A DNA stretch of 64,000 bases from Bacteroidota bacterium (GTDB lineage: Bacteria > Bacteroidota > Bacteroidia > AKYH767-A > 2013-40CM-41-45): positions 1-64,000 of the forward strand of contig JADKIH010000013.1 in NCBI GenBank assembly GCA_016721305.1. Reading direction: 5' to 3'. Position numbers and translations under genes: made by a program. The notes beneath the pieces were generated by a model. It was given only the letters and a program-made list of their open reading frames with translations, had not been told where the DNA came from and did no database searches. Positions 8,664 to 18,038 of this stretch are shown here, in pieces; position 1 is the stretch's first letter, and every line of letters begins with the position of its first letter.

Positions 8664-10082
8664 TTATTGCTTGATAAGCTTTGTGAAATAAGCATGTCCG
8701 TCAATATCCCATTCCAAAAAATAAGCACCTTGAGGTAAACTTGAAATATCGTACACTGTTGATTCAGGCTTGATGTATGTTAGTACTCTTCCGAATAGAT
8801 CAGATAATTTTACAAGAGGCATTTTCTCATTTGCTTCGGATAAATTTAATCTGAAATTGCTATGAGCGGGGTTTGGAAATGCCAATGTCGAACGTGAAAA
8901 GGGATTATCAATCCCGACAGTGCAAGAATTAAACGACAAAGTTTTTAGTCCTGTATAATTTGCAAAAAAAGGAATTCCAAATGTGCATGTATACGCGAGG
9001 TAGATGAAATTATCATAATAATTTACTCCCCAGGTTGCAGCAGTATCGCTCACATCACCAAAATAATTGCAGCTGTCGGGAAGAGAAGGATTCGAAATAT
9101 CCAAAACATAAAATTCACTCTTCCCTGTACTCACATACAATTGCGAGCAGGCCTTATTTATTCGGATTTCATTCGAATGAACCGGACTTGTAAACCAATT
9201 ATTGTTCGGACAATTTTGCGGATTCCACCAGCCGATAAGATTTAATGCTGAAGTGTCACTTATGTCTATTGCTTCCACTCCGCAATAATCTACAGCTATG
9301 TAAGCAATGTTATTGTCGAGAACGATATTATTGTATGCTCTGGTGAGGTTAAATGGAAAGTACAATAACGGATTTGCAAAATGACCGGTCTCAACGGGAA
9401 GAAGAGGATTAACGCAATTTACTACTCTCAAGCCTCCTGCATCAAAACACAAGTAAACGATTCCGTTTTTTACTTCCAAACCACGAGCGTTATAAAAATT
9501 AGGGTTAGGCGGATTCGGGTACGGATAATTAATGTCGGGCAAAAATTGTGATCGCTGAACGATACTGCTCTTATCGGAAATATCAAAAACTATCAATCCG
9601 CTTCTCATTGCACCCAGGTAAGCATAATCTCCTTCCACGGCTACTATTCCGGAACCTGTGGATGAGCCGGGAACAGTATAGAATGACGTTACAACAGGAG
9701 AAGCCGGATTGGAAATGTTTACGATTGCGATTCCGGCTGATTGAGGATTGGTAAATGAATTTCCAAGCGCCAAAAAAAGATAATCACCCGACTGACATAA
9801 ATTCATTACATCCAATCCGCCCCATTCAAAGATTGATGTCTGTGAAAGCAACTGTGGCGTCGTAGCCTGGTTTACATCATAGATGACAAGCCCTGCTTCT
9901 TTATTGGCAACATATAGTAATGGCAATCCCCGGTTATCGTGCGCCATCGTTAATACCATCGTATTGCAAACGGAAGGGACATCGGCGATCGGCGTGATAT
10001 TCATCGTTGCACAAGTTTGTCCATACGATGATTTAATAAAAAGTAAAAGAAAGAAAATTGAAAATAATGTTCGCTTATACAT
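8664..10082 (-). CDS. LVIVD-repeat propeller protein with T9SS sorting domain
   Basis: The 472-residue protein has a signal peptide (MYKRTLFSIFFLLLFIKSSYG) and then repeated LVIVD-type blades of about 45 residues: GLVIYDVNQATTPQLL, IAIVNISNPASPVV, GLIVFDISDKSS, LRVVNCVNPLLPVE, VEAIDISDTSALNL and FYVLDISNPSLPDS. Such repeats fold as a beta-propeller and occur in surface proteins of unknown role. The C-terminus is a type A sorting domain (FPNPAHSNFRLNL ... GAYFLEWDIDG). It is expected to be exported through the outer membrane. It stands alone between unrelated genes. The repeat identification is sound; binding partner unknown. Confidence 0.88.
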   Translation of the reverse strand: MYKRTLFSIFFLLLFIKSSYGQTCATMNITPIADVPSVCNTMVLTMAHDNRGLPLLYVANKEAGLVIYDVNQATTPQLLSQTSIFEWGGLDVMNLCQSGDYLFLALGNSFTNPQSAGIAIVNISNPASPVVTSFYTVPGSSTGSGIVAVEGDYAYLGAMRSGLIVFDISDKSSIVQRSQFLPDINYPYPNPPNPNFYNARGLEVKNGIVYLCFDAGGLRVVNCVNPLLPVETGHFANPLLYFPFNLTRAYNNIVLDNNIAYIAVDYCGVEAIDISDTSALNLIGWWNPQNCPNNNWFTSPVHSNEIRINKACSQLYVSTGKSEFYVLDISNPSLPDSCNYFGDVSDTAATWGVNYYDNFIYLAYTCTFGIPFFANYTGLKTLSFNSCTVGIDNPFSRSTLAFPNPAHSNFRLNLSEANEKMPLVKLSDLFGRVLTYIKPESTVYDISSLPQGAYFLEWDIDGHAYFTKLIKQ

Positions 10083-10128
10083 CCTGACAATTATTCCCGC
10101 CTTTATTTAAATCTTAAGACAAGTATAA

Positions 10129-10593
10129 TCACATGAAATTAAATAATATTTCCGAATCTTCTAGCAGGCCTTTTATTTTGAGGCCATTTTTCAACACCTT
10201 CCAGCAAATCAAGTATTTTTCGATGGTAAGCGGTTTTTCCACATAGCCGTTAACATTCGGATTATTCAATGCGCGTTGACGGTCGTTGGGATCAACAGAA
10301 GAAGACAGCATGTAAATTATCAGCGACTCCTTCACTCGCGTATCGAATCGTTCAAAGGAATCCAAAAACTCCCAACCGGTGATTGCCGGCATATTGATAT
10401 CAAGAAATACGATAGTTTTAGCAGCATCCTTTCTACTGAAAGACGATTTAATGTAAATCAATGCCGTATCAGGATCGGTGAAAGTCTGAACTTCTGCTCC
10501 CTGAATAGTCTTTTGAATAATTTTTCTGCAGATCATATTATTGATCTGATCGTCGTCTACTACTAAATAATTAGTAATCACTTCGCGTTTCAT
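10129..10593 (-). CDS. Stand-alone response regulator receiver protein
   Basis: This 154-residue protein is a single CheY-like receiver domain. Acidic pocket residues are in LVVDDDQIN, the phospho-acceptor aspartate is in IVFLDINMP (about 80), the Ser/Thr switch is in MLSSS and the conserved lysine in YVEKPL. No DNA-binding or enzymatic output domain follows; the last 25 residues are a short tail. It is the last gene of a four-gene minus-strand run (14435 to 10129) with gaps of 17, 6 and 12 bases, so co-transcription is very likely. The role inferred is phosphate acceptor or protein-protein output for the two kinases encoded upstream. Confidence 0.9.
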   Translation of the reverse strand: MKREVITNYLVVDDDQINNMICRKIIQKTIQGAEVQTFTDPDTALIYIKSSFSRKDAAKTIVFLDINMPAITGWEFLDSFERFDTRVKESLIIYMLSSSVDPNDRQRALNNPNVNGYVEKPLTIEKYLICWKVLKNGLKIKGLLEDSEILFNFM

Positions 10594-10605
10594 TTTCCCT
10601 CCCTC

Positions 10606-12525
10606 TTATTGTTCAAATTCTATTGTAAATTTTGTTTCCTTATTAACTTCACTCTCGATCGATATTTTTCCGCCCAATGTTTCCACCTGCGTTTTCACCA
10701 TGTACAAGCCCATTCCCTTGCCTTCCTGATGCAAGTGAAAACGTTTGTACAATCCAAATACCTGATCTCCCTTTTTCGCAAGATCAATTCCAATACCGTT
10801 ATCTTCGAACTCGAGCACCATCTTACCGTTTCGGACAAAGCTCTCTACTCTGATAACCGGAGGCCGATCGAGTTGTTTGTACTTAATACTGTTTACGATC
10901 AAATTATAAAATATGCTATAAACGTAACTCTTCAAAGAAACCATGTTTGTTGCCCGGTTAAAGTTAGAACGAATCTCTACCTTTTCTTTTGTCATCAAAC
11001 TGCGAATGCTAAGCTTGATGTCGTCGAGAATATCGGCCAGGTACACAACCTCCCGTTTTTCATTAACTTCTCTCTTAACCTGCAAAATATGATTCAAGTC
11101 TTTAATTACACCGTCGAGTTTTTTAACAGAAACTATTAATTCACTCTTCATTTCATCCTCTTCGCTTACTGTAAGTGAGAATGTATTCATCATTTCAGTT
11201 ATACCCAGAATATTGGCCACCGGTGCTCGCAGATTGTGAGATACTATATAAGCAAACTGTTCAAGGTCGCGATTCCGTTGAATCAAATCATCGGTAATCT
11301 TATCCTTCTCCAACTGAGAAAGCATCCTTTCGGTAATATTGATGTGCATGACAACAACTCCCTTGTTGGCACTTTCTGATAACGGATTCACAGTAACACG
11401 AAACCATCGTCTTTCAGCCGGAGCGTGACAAGGATACTCCATGGTGAACTGATCAATTTTCTTTCCAATAACGCTTTGGATTCCTTCTGCAATTCTAAGC
11501 CCGTCTACTTCATCAACTCCACCTGCGTTTTTTGAAACTTCAATATAATTATACCCGATGCCAAAATTCGGCATTGTGGAGCCATTCTTCGTGGCAAATT
11601 TTTTCCAAGCTTCATTTACCGAGACAATATTTCCTCTTTCATCGAGCAAAGCGATATTAGCCGGCAGTGTATTTAAAATGGCGTTTTGTCGTTCACCTGC
11701 ACTCTTCAGCTGATTCACATTTTCCTGCAACTCACGTTCGGCACGCTTAATATCTGTCACGTCCTGATTAATACCGGTAACTCTAACAGTCTGATTCTTT
11801 TCGTTCCGTTCGGCAACAATTTCAGAACGCATGTACTTCACAACACCATTCTTATCGATTACTCTGAAAGTAACATGTCCCGAAACTTTATTCTGAATCG
11901 CATCTTCAAGCGTCTTCATCATAAAGTCGCGGTCTTCGGGATGAATATGACTTAGAAAGTTCTCAAAAGATGGTTCAATTTCTCCGGGTTGCAAACCTAA
12001 AATCCGATACGACTCATTCGACCATTTCGAAGAGCCTTTCATTAAATCTGTCTGCCAGCTTCCGAATCCTGCCAAATGCTCTGCTTCTTTCAAAAGAGCT
12101 TCGTTGGAAACGACTTCATCCAAATATTTCTGGCGTTCTCTTTCGATATGCCATTTCTCCATCGCATTTAAAACCGCATTAGGCAAGCGCTGTAGACGAT
12201 CTTTTAAAACATAATCATTTGCGCCTTCACGCATAACCTCTACTGCATATTCTTCCGAAATAGTTGCCGTAACCAAAACAAATGGAATGTTTTTTCCGGA
12301 CGCTTTCAATATTCTCAAAGCATCGCCTGAATCAAAAGAAGGCAAGGAATGATCCGATAAAATAATGTCAGGCTCAAACTCATTCAATCCCTTAATGTAA
12401 TCGGCGCGATTGCTTACGACAAGTGAAGTGTAATTAATATTACCTTTTTTCAGTTGGCGGTCGACAAGTTCTGCATCGGTTGGCAAATCCTCCAGATGCA
12501 ATATTCGCAGTTGTTTGTTTTGCAT
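10606..12525 (-). CDS. Hybrid sensor histidine kinase, REC-PAS-PAS-HisKA-HATPase
   Basis: The order of domains in 639 residues is: receiver (1-125, phospho-acceptor Asp58 in IILSDHSLP, Lys108), PAS with PAC (about 150-260), a second PAS (about 275-400), HisKA dimerisation domain with phospho-His near 430 (AYIVSHNLRAPVANIL), and HATPase with DNGIGID and GKGMGLYMVK. There is no signal peptide or membrane segment, so it senses in the cytoplasm. A receiver placed before the PAS domains suggests that another kinase, perhaps the one at 12987-14435, controls it by phosphorylation. Tight spacing with both neighbours indicates one operon. Confidence 0.93.
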   Translation of the reverse strand: MQNKQLRILHLEDLPTDAELVDRQLKKGNINYTSLVVSNRADYIKGLNEFEPDIILSDHSLPSFDSGDALRILKASGKNIPFVLVTATISEEYAVEVMREGANDYVLKDRLQRLPNAVLNAMEKWHIERERQKYLDEVVSNEALLKEAEHLAGFGSWQTDLMKGSSKWSNESYRILGLQPGEIEPSFENFLSHIHPEDRDFMMKTLEDAIQNKVSGHVTFRVIDKNGVVKYMRSEIVAERNEKNQTVRVTGINQDVTDIKRAERELQENVNQLKSAGERQNAILNTLPANIALLDERGNIVSVNEAWKKFATKNGSTMPNFGIGYNYIEVSKNAGGVDEVDGLRIAEGIQSVIGKKIDQFTMEYPCHAPAERRWFRVTVNPLSESANKGVVVMHINITERMLSQLEKDKITDDLIQRNRDLEQFAYIVSHNLRAPVANILGITEMMNTFSLTVSEEDEMKSELIVSVKKLDGVIKDLNHILQVKREVNEKREVVYLADILDDIKLSIRSLMTKEKVEIRSNFNRATNMVSLKSYVYSIFYNLIVNSIKYKQLDRPPVIRVESFVRNGKMVLEFEDNGIGIDLAKKGDQVFGLYKRFHLHQEGKGMGLYMVKTQVETLGGKISIESEVNKETKFTIEFEQ

Positions 12526-12531
12526 AATGGA

Positions 12532-12969
12532 TCAGTGTGGTGGGTGATTTACAACAAGCCAGTACATTCCTAAGTCAGTAATAACTTGTCTGAAACTATC
12601 GTAATCGACGGGCTTAACGATGAAGCTGTTTGCACCAAGCAAATACGATTGCTCGATATCAGGGTTTTCTTTTGAAGATGTAAGGACAACTACCGGAATT
12701 TGCTTTGTTAGGTCATTATCTTTTATGGCTTGTAAGACTTCGAGGCCATTCATCTTGGGCATTTTCAGATCAAGCAATATCAATCTGGGTTTAATATTCG
12801 TTTTCCGGCCTTCGTATTTGCCTCGGCCAAATAGAAAATCAAGAGCAATCACCCCGTCCGTTAAATGAACGATGTGATTAACAACATGGTTTTTCTTTAA
12901 TGCACGAATTACTAATTCAGCATCGTGCGGATTATCTTCTATTAACAATATTTCAAGCTCTTGATTCAT
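12532..12969 (-). CDS. Rcp1-like single-domain response regulator
   Basis: This 145-residue protein is a receiver domain of the Rcp1 type found next to phytochrome-like and PAS kinases: LLIEDNPHDAELVIRAL at the start, an insertion GVIALDFLFGRGKYEG, phospho-acceptor in ILLDLKMPKMNG, then VVVLTSSKE and SFIVKPVD with the conserved Lys. No output domain is present. It lies 6 bases upstream of the hybrid kinase gene and 17 bases downstream of the PAS-PAS kinase gene, so it is probably the direct partner of one or both kinases. Soluble, cytoplasmic. Confidence 0.93.
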   Translation of the reverse strand: MNQELEILLIEDNPHDAELVIRALKKNHVVNHIVHLTDGVIALDFLFGRGKYEGRKTNIKPRLILLDLKMPKMNGLEVLQAIKDNDLTKQIPVVVLTSSKENPDIEQSYLLGANSFIVKPVDYDSFRQVITDLGMYWLVVNHPPH

Positions 12970-12986
12970 ACTTGTTCTTTTTTCTC

Positions 12987-14435
12987 CTACTCAGGTAAAC
13001 TGAAATAAAATTTTGCTCCGTTGCCTTCTTCGCTTTCTGCCCAAACCGATCCGCCATGCTTGTAAACAATTCTCTTAACAATGGCTAAACCTACGCCGGT
13101 GCCTTCAAACTCCATCTCCGAATGAAGTCGCTGGAAAACGCCGAATAGCTTTGAAGCATACTCCATATTAAATCCGGTTCCGTTATCCTCGACCGAATAA
13201 ATGATGTAGTGATTACTCCGCTCTGAATTAATAACGATCTGCGGGTTCTCCTTTTTACCGGAGTATTTAATTGCATTTGAAATCAGATTTACCAATACTT
13301 GGCCCATCAGTGTTTTGTCGGCCTTCACCGGCAACATATGTCTGATTTCAATCGCAGGTTTCTTAACAACAGTCTTTACCAATTCGGAACATACCTGCTC
13401 GGTAAGCGCCATCATGTCGACCTCTGACTTCCGAAGTTCCTTTCCCCCGAGTCTTGAAAAGGCAAGCAAATCATCGATCAGAGTTCCCATCTTTCTCGCA
13501 TTCTCCTGCACGATGCCTAGTAATCGATTACCCTCGTTATCGAAAGTGTTACTATAGTCTTCTTCAATAATTTTGGCATAACTATTTATCGCCCGTAGCG
13601 GTGCTCTCAAGTCATGCGAAATTGAATATGAAAACGCCTCCAATTCTTCGGTACGATCTTTTACACGGCGTTCCAAATCCCGATTCAGTTCAAGCAATTC
13701 GCCTTCGGCCTGCTTTCTACGAGTGATATCTGAACGAATGGCAACGTATTGATAAGGCTTACCGGCTTCATCTAAAAATGGAACAATCGTCGTGTCGACC
13801 CAATAAGCACTTCCATCTCTTGCTCTGTTCTTCAATTCGCCTCTCCAAACATGGCCATTTGATATGGTATACCACAACTCATGAAAAAATTCCTTTCCGT
13901 GATATCCGGAATTGATTAAGCGATGATCTTTCCCGACTAATTCCTCTCTCGTATACTTTGATATTTTACAAAAATTATCGTTTGCGTGAGTGATTATCCC
14001 GGTAGCATCTGTGATCGCTACAATCGATGATTCATCGAGTGCATGTTTATAATCGGATACTTCCTTCAACAACGAATGAAGGCTTTCCTCTGCTCTTTTA
14101 AATCGAGTGATATTTGTAAAATATACCAACAATTCATCCTCATATGGGAATACATTGATAGATAACCATAGGTCATACGGCTTATAATAAGCTTCAAAAC
14201 TCGTTTTCTCGCGAGCAGCCATTGACCTCCGTATTTCCGACTCAATGACGGTACCTATCGTATCCGGAAATAATTCCCAAAATGTTTTACCGATGAGTTC
14301 CTCACGTGATTTACCCATCATCCGAACAGCCTTATCGTTCACAAAAACATATCGCCAATCTTTGTCCAAACTGATAAGCGAATCACGCATGCTCTTAAGC
14401 ACGGCATTAAATACGTTCACTTCCGTTGCATTCAT
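12987..14435 (-). CDS. Cytoplasmic PAS-PAS sensor histidine kinase
   Basis: The 482-residue kinase has two PAS domains (about 5-120 and 130-245; the second ends with a PAC motif, PYQYVAIRSDITRRKQAE), a short coiled coil, HisKA with the phospho-histidine in FSYSISHDLRAPLRAI, and HATPase with NLISNAIKYSG, EDNGTGFN and GTGVGLAIVKRIV. No membrane segment or signal peptide is seen. PAS domains of this kind bind small ligands, haem or flavin, but no diagnostic flavin-binding (LOV-type GRNCRFLQ) motif is present. It is the first gene of the operon ending at 10129, with its promoter expected in the roughly 320-base gap upstream. Confidence 0.93.
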   Translation of the reverse strand: MNATEVNVFNAVLKSMRDSLISLDKDWRYVFVNDKAVRMMGKSREELIGKTFWELFPDTIGTVIESEIRRSMAAREKTSFEAYYKPYDLWLSINVFPYEDELLVYFTNITRFKRAEESLHSLLKEVSDYKHALDESSIVAITDATGIITHANDNFCKISKYTREELVGKDHRLINSGYHGKEFFHELWYTISNGHVWRGELKNRARDGSAYWVDTTIVPFLDEAGKPYQYVAIRSDITRRKQAEGELLELNRDLERRVKDRTEELEAFSYSISHDLRAPLRAINSYAKIIEEDYSNTFDNEGNRLLGIVQENARKMGTLIDDLLAFSRLGGKELRKSEVDMMALTEQVCSELVKTVVKKPAIEIRHMLPVKADKTLMGQVLVNLISNAIKYSGKKENPQIVINSERSNHYIIYSVEDNGTGFNMEYASKLFGVFQRLHSEMEFEGTGVGLAIVKRIVYKHGGSVWAESEEGNGAKFYFSLPE

Positions 14436-14756
14436 AACTCTTTTTCAAATTAAAAAACCTGCTAAAAGGTGCGCTCAGTGCGGTGTGTACCAAATGTGTT
14501 GTGTCTATGCAATATAAAAAATGCTCGCCGATGACGTTACAACATTTGTCATGTTTTAGCCTATGTTTATAATGAAAACCAGCTGATTAATCGCAGACAT
14601 TTAAAAAATCGATGTTCGATTTTAATTAAAAAAGGCCGATTTTGCGAATTTGTAGCAGATTGATCTACAACACAATTCAAGATAATTGTGGTTTAGGTCA
14701 ACCGATTATTTGTGATTCTTTCGGTTATTTGCCATAGGAGTAGATTAAAATTTTTT
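14436..14756. other. Divergent control region between kinase operon and XRE regulator, 321 bases
   Basis: No gene or RNA seen. It separates the start of the four-gene signalling operon (minus strand, ATG at 14435) from the plus-strand XRE gene, so it should hold both promoters. A near-match CACATTTG for the -7 box lies on the minus strand around 14490-14497, and a GGAG is placed 15 bases before the XRE start. AT-rich, without tandem arrays, unlike most other gaps here. Confidence 0.45.
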
Positions 14757-14978
14757 ATGCGAAAAGATAAGTTCCTGATTGAAATGGGAAAACGAATCCG
14801 GAAAAAACGGATCGAAAAAAATATGTCGCAGATTGAATTGGCAAGTGCATGCGAATTTGAAAAAGCAAGCATGTCGCGAATTGAATCGGGACAGATCAAT
14901 ACAACCGTGCTCACATTACTAAAAATCAGCAATGCACTGGGTGTTCATATAAGCGAATTGTTTATTGATCAGAAATAG
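14757..14978 (+). CDS. Small XRE-family helix-turn-helix regulator
   Basis: From the ATG at 14757 the protein has 73 residues, almost all an HTH_3/Cro-CI domain: LIEMGKRIRKKRIEKNMSQ (helix 1 and turn), ELASACEFEKASMSRIESG (recognition helix and the usual RIE.G motif) and TLLKISNALGVHISELF. An upstream in-frame ATG (14712) adds 15 residues with no family support, and GGAG sits 15 bases before 14757. Such small proteins bind DNA as dimers. It lies alone on the plus strand between the signalling operon and a further kinase gene, so it is a candidate local repressor, but no operator was identified. Confidence 0.88.
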   Translation: MRKDKFLIEMGKRIRKKRIEKNMSQIELASACEFEKASMSRIESGQINTTVLTLLKISNALGVHISELFIDQK

Positions 14979-15110
14979 TTTTTTTTCCTGCTTACATTTT
15001 TCTTCTTTGTTGATAATCATATTATCCAATATGAATTTACAAAATCAACGTCTTTAGCTCCAAAGGATGAATTCGTGGAAACTATACAACTTAAGTTAGC
15101 GAAGCACATC

Positions 15111-17120
15111 CTAATTCGAGTTTTTATTCTTTACTGGAATCGTTACTTCAATAGCTGTTCCTTTGCCTTCTTGTCCTGTAATCCGATATTCTCCTCCAAG
15201 CAGCAATGCTCTTTCCTGCATTCCTAATATTCCTAAAGTTTTTCCGCCAAGCATTTTTGAATCAATAAACCCAACTCCATTGTCCTTTATTCGAAGTACG
15301 ACATCCTCTCCTACCATATCCAGTGATGTATGAACTTCGGTCGCAGCTGAGTGTCTGGCAATATTGGTCAAACTCTCTTGAAATATTCTGAAAATTGCAA
15401 TGTTGATTTCCGGGCATAGCGTCGGACTCGAAGCATCTGAATTGAAAAGCAATTTTATTCCGGTTCTACGCTCAAATTCCTGCCCGTGCAGCTCGAGAGT
15501 AGTGCGCAATCCTAAGTGTTCAAGTTCGCTAGGTCTAAGTTCAGAAGATATTTTTCGAACCGTCTTTACCATCTTATCCATCATTTGAATCAAAGACGAA
15601 AGCTTACTATCTACTAATCTATCTGCCCCAACTAACTTCTTGCTAACCCAAGTGGCATCCATTTTCATAGCTGTAAGCTGTTGTCCCAATTCATCATGAA
15701 TCTCCCGAGAAATAAACAACCGTTCCTCCTCGCGAATTTTTTCAATATGGGCAGCTAATTGCCGAAGTTCCTCATTCGACTTCTTAATTTCATCTTCAGC
15801 CTTCTTCCTTGCAGTAATATCATGCGTCACGCATAACATAGAGACAATCTCTCCGCTTTTATTTTTCATCGGGACAGAATGACTTTCCAGCCATTTACTT
15901 CCGCCTTTTAATCCGGTAATTTCATAATCGATCACACCGCTGCCTCCGGCAAAAATATGCTCTGTCATTTTCTTATACTTCTCTTTGTAAGGATCGTTAA
16001 CCAAATGTAAAACACATTGCCCTTTGATTTGATCCAGACCGTCGGCTTCGATCATTTCTACACCGGCAACGTTCATGTCGATCAGATTATTATCTCTATC
16101 GGTAAGCTTGATGCAGTCGGGGCCTGTTCTGACAATAGTTTGCAATCTGTTTTCGCTTTCTGCCAGTGCAAGCTCCGTTATCTGCCGAACGGTTATGTCC
16201 TGGACGGTTCCGATAGAAAGAACAGGATTACCGGCTTTGTCATAAGTAGTTTCACATTGTTCATGAACGTACTTGATCCGACCATCTCTAAAAAGCAAGC
16301 GATGCACTAAGTCGTATGGCGTATGGTTTCTTACTGCATCAGAAAAAGCAAGATCTACCAAATTCTTGTCGTCGGGGTGTACTAAATCCAAAAAACTATC
16401 GTACGATGCACCGAAATGCTTTGGATCAAGTTCGAAGATTCTATAAATCTCATCCGACCAAAATATTGCTCCGGAAAGGTGATTCAATTCCCAACTGCCA
16501 ATATGAGCTATTCGTTGCGCTTCGTCGAGTCGCTTCTTGTTAATCTGAAGCGTTTGCTCATTCACTTTTCGGGAAGTAATGTCCATAGTGGAGCCATCGA
16601 GTCTAATCAACTTGCCATTCACATCCAGTGTTGGAGCTACTCGTACTTCGAGCCATCGAATCTTCAGTTGCTGATCAACAATTCTAAATTCCAGATCGGC
16701 TGTCATGCCTGCATTGAGCAATTTGTAGCTCTCATCAAAAAGCCGACGATCTTCTTCCAGGATAATTTCATACCACTTCTTATTGTCTTGCATGAGATCC
16801 TCCTGAGAATACCCGTAAACATTTTCAACTCCGGGTGAAATGTAGATCGGTTTATTAGTCAACAAATCAGACCCCCAAAAGCAAGTATCCTTTGAATTGT
16901 AAACATGCAAAAGCAAGTTATACTTCGAAGGGGTCTTCTCCTCTTCATCCTGTGGAGGCGGATCGTTAGTGATTCTGCTTCGTAATGCGCTGACTTTTGT
17001 ACGACAATAAACAGCCATCCCGACAAAGGCCAGGAATGCTGCCGAACCGGACATGACCAATCCTGAATTCGTCACTTGAGTAAGAACCGTAAGGCTACAA
17101 TCGAGAGTGATAACCGACAT
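15111..17120 (-). CDS. PAS-rich sensor histidine kinase of the NarX/DegS (HisKA_3) type
   Basis: The 669-residue protein has one N-terminal membrane segment (about 19-36, VMSGSAAFLAFVGMAVYC), then three PAS/PAC domains (about 65-190, 195-310 and 315-440; each ends in a DIT-type PAC motif). A HisKA_3 domain follows with the phospho-histidine in EERLFISREIHDELGQQL, and an HATPase with FQESLTNIARHS, DNGVGF and GKGTAIEVTIPV. Kinases with HisKA_3 normally signal to LuxR/NarL-type DNA-binding regulators, and none is encoded in this window. It is convergent with the small XRE gene. It probably senses a soluble signal at the inner face of the membrane. Confidence 0.92.
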   Translation of the reverse strand: MSVITLDCSLTVLTQVTNSGLVMSGSAAFLAFVGMAVYCRTKVSALRSRITNDPPPQDEEEKTPSKYNLLLHVYNSKDTCFWGSDLLTNKPIYISPGVENVYGYSQEDLMQDNKKWYEIILEEDRRLFDESYKLLNAGMTADLEFRIVDQQLKIRWLEVRVAPTLDVNGKLIRLDGSTMDITSRKVNEQTLQINKKRLDEAQRIAHIGSWELNHLSGAIFWSDEIYRIFELDPKHFGASYDSFLDLVHPDDKNLVDLAFSDAVRNHTPYDLVHRLLFRDGRIKYVHEQCETTYDKAGNPVLSIGTVQDITVRQITELALAESENRLQTIVRTGPDCIKLTDRDNNLIDMNVAGVEMIEADGLDQIKGQCVLHLVNDPYKEKYKKMTEHIFAGGSGVIDYEITGLKGGSKWLESHSVPMKNKSGEIVSMLCVTHDITARKKAEDEIKKSNEELRQLAAHIEKIREEERLFISREIHDELGQQLTAMKMDATWVSKKLVGADRLVDSKLSSLIQMMDKMVKTVRKISSELRPSELEHLGLRTTLELHGQEFERRTGIKLLFNSDASSPTLCPEINIAIFRIFQESLTNIARHSAATEVHTSLDMVGEDVVLRIKDNGVGFIDSKMLGGKTLGILGMQERALLLGGEYRITGQEGKGTAIEVTIPVKNKNSN

Positions 17121-17439
17121 GGTTAAATGTAATTTGTGTGTGAATAATCTGACCCTATTGTTTCACCAGCTTCTGCGTAATATTACCCGATATCCGGACT
17201 CTTCAGTCCAAAAATTCTCTTTAGGAAACTATTCAGAACAAAGCTGAAAAGTCTCCCCATTATTTCGTATCAAAAAATCAGGCTTCACAGATCGACGAAC
17301 ACAAAAACAAGAAGCAGATGAATTTGCATTCCAGTATAAAAATACACTTATTAATGATTCGGCCAAATTAATTTAATGTGTGAAACAAAAACTTTATCCA
17401 TCGGCACTCTTCACCTTTCATTCGAAAGACTAAAAATGA
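17121..17439. other. Intergenic region, 319 bases, no gene seen
   Basis: Space between the start of the PAS kinase gene (minus strand) and the end of the transposase-like gene (minus strand). It is AT-rich with stops in all frames. On the minus strand TACATTTA (17124-17131) resembles the -7 box but lies only three bases from the kinase start codon, too close to serve it. No array or terminator was recognised. Confidence 0.4.
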
Positions 17440-17979
17440 TTAAAAATGAAACAAGAATGCAAATTCTGCTTCTCCCGACCAATTCCTGCTCGATGCGCCC
17501 GAATGCAAATAGGCTTCCGCCGAAGTCACTATACCCTCTCTCACCGGCAAGTGATTCATGTCGTGAATTATACTTTGAGCGATCCGCATGCTTTCGATTC
17601 GCTCGAAGTGAATATCTCCCCAAACAGATTTCTTCGCCTGCACAACTGAATTACTCTCCTTAAAAAAACTTTGCAACCACCTGCCTTTGCGATCATCACT
17701 GTTCTCGATGTAATCTAAAAGCTGAAGTGACAGACGAAGAGCAAAATGCTTAAGCACAATTTCCGCCTGTTTCTCTTCTGCCTGATAAAGAAATTGAATA
17801 AAGTCGGGCATAATTACATAGCCTCGAATATTCATCGCTTCATACAAACAAAAATCCTTCATCACCTCATTCACGATTCTAAAATAACCGGGACGAGTAA
17901 ATAGCGGAAAATTCCGGGTAACATATAAAATTGCATAGAAAGCTGGCGAGGTCTCGGTAACCTCGAAAGGGGTTTTCAT
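17440..17979 (-). CDS. Degenerate REP-associated Y1 transposase relative, catalytic residues lost
   Basis: From the ATG at 17979 the product has 179 residues. The scaffold follows the IS200-like Y1 transposase/RAYT family: FYAILYVTRNFPLFTRPGYF near the start, a stretch NIRGYVIMPDFIQFLYQ where the family has xxYVIMPNHxHLL, and a C-terminal part WGDIHFERIES ... HDMNHLPVREGIVTS where the family has WQxxYYDHxIR ... YIxxNPVxxGLV. The HUH pair is replaced by Asp-Phe-Ile-Gln and the catalytic Tyr is absent (His/Phe there), so the protein should be unable to cut DNA. The frame itself is intact. The 5' end faces a large CGCAACY tandem array. It may be a domesticated DNA-binding protein or a decaying transposase. 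Confidence 0.7.
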   Translation of the reverse strand: MKTPFEVTETSPAFYAILYVTRNFPLFTRPGYFRIVNEVMKDFCLYEAMNIRGYVIMPDFIQFLYQAEEKQAEIVLKHFALRLSLQLLDYIENSDDRKGRWLQSFFKESNSVVQAKKSVWGDIHFERIESMRIAQSIIHDMNHLPVREGIVTSAEAYLHSGASSRNWSGEAEFAFLFHF

Positions 17980-18038
17980 CCTGCAAAGTAAGGGAGCGTA
18001 TGAGGGGTAGACAACTGCATTTATTAGGGAAACAGGGG

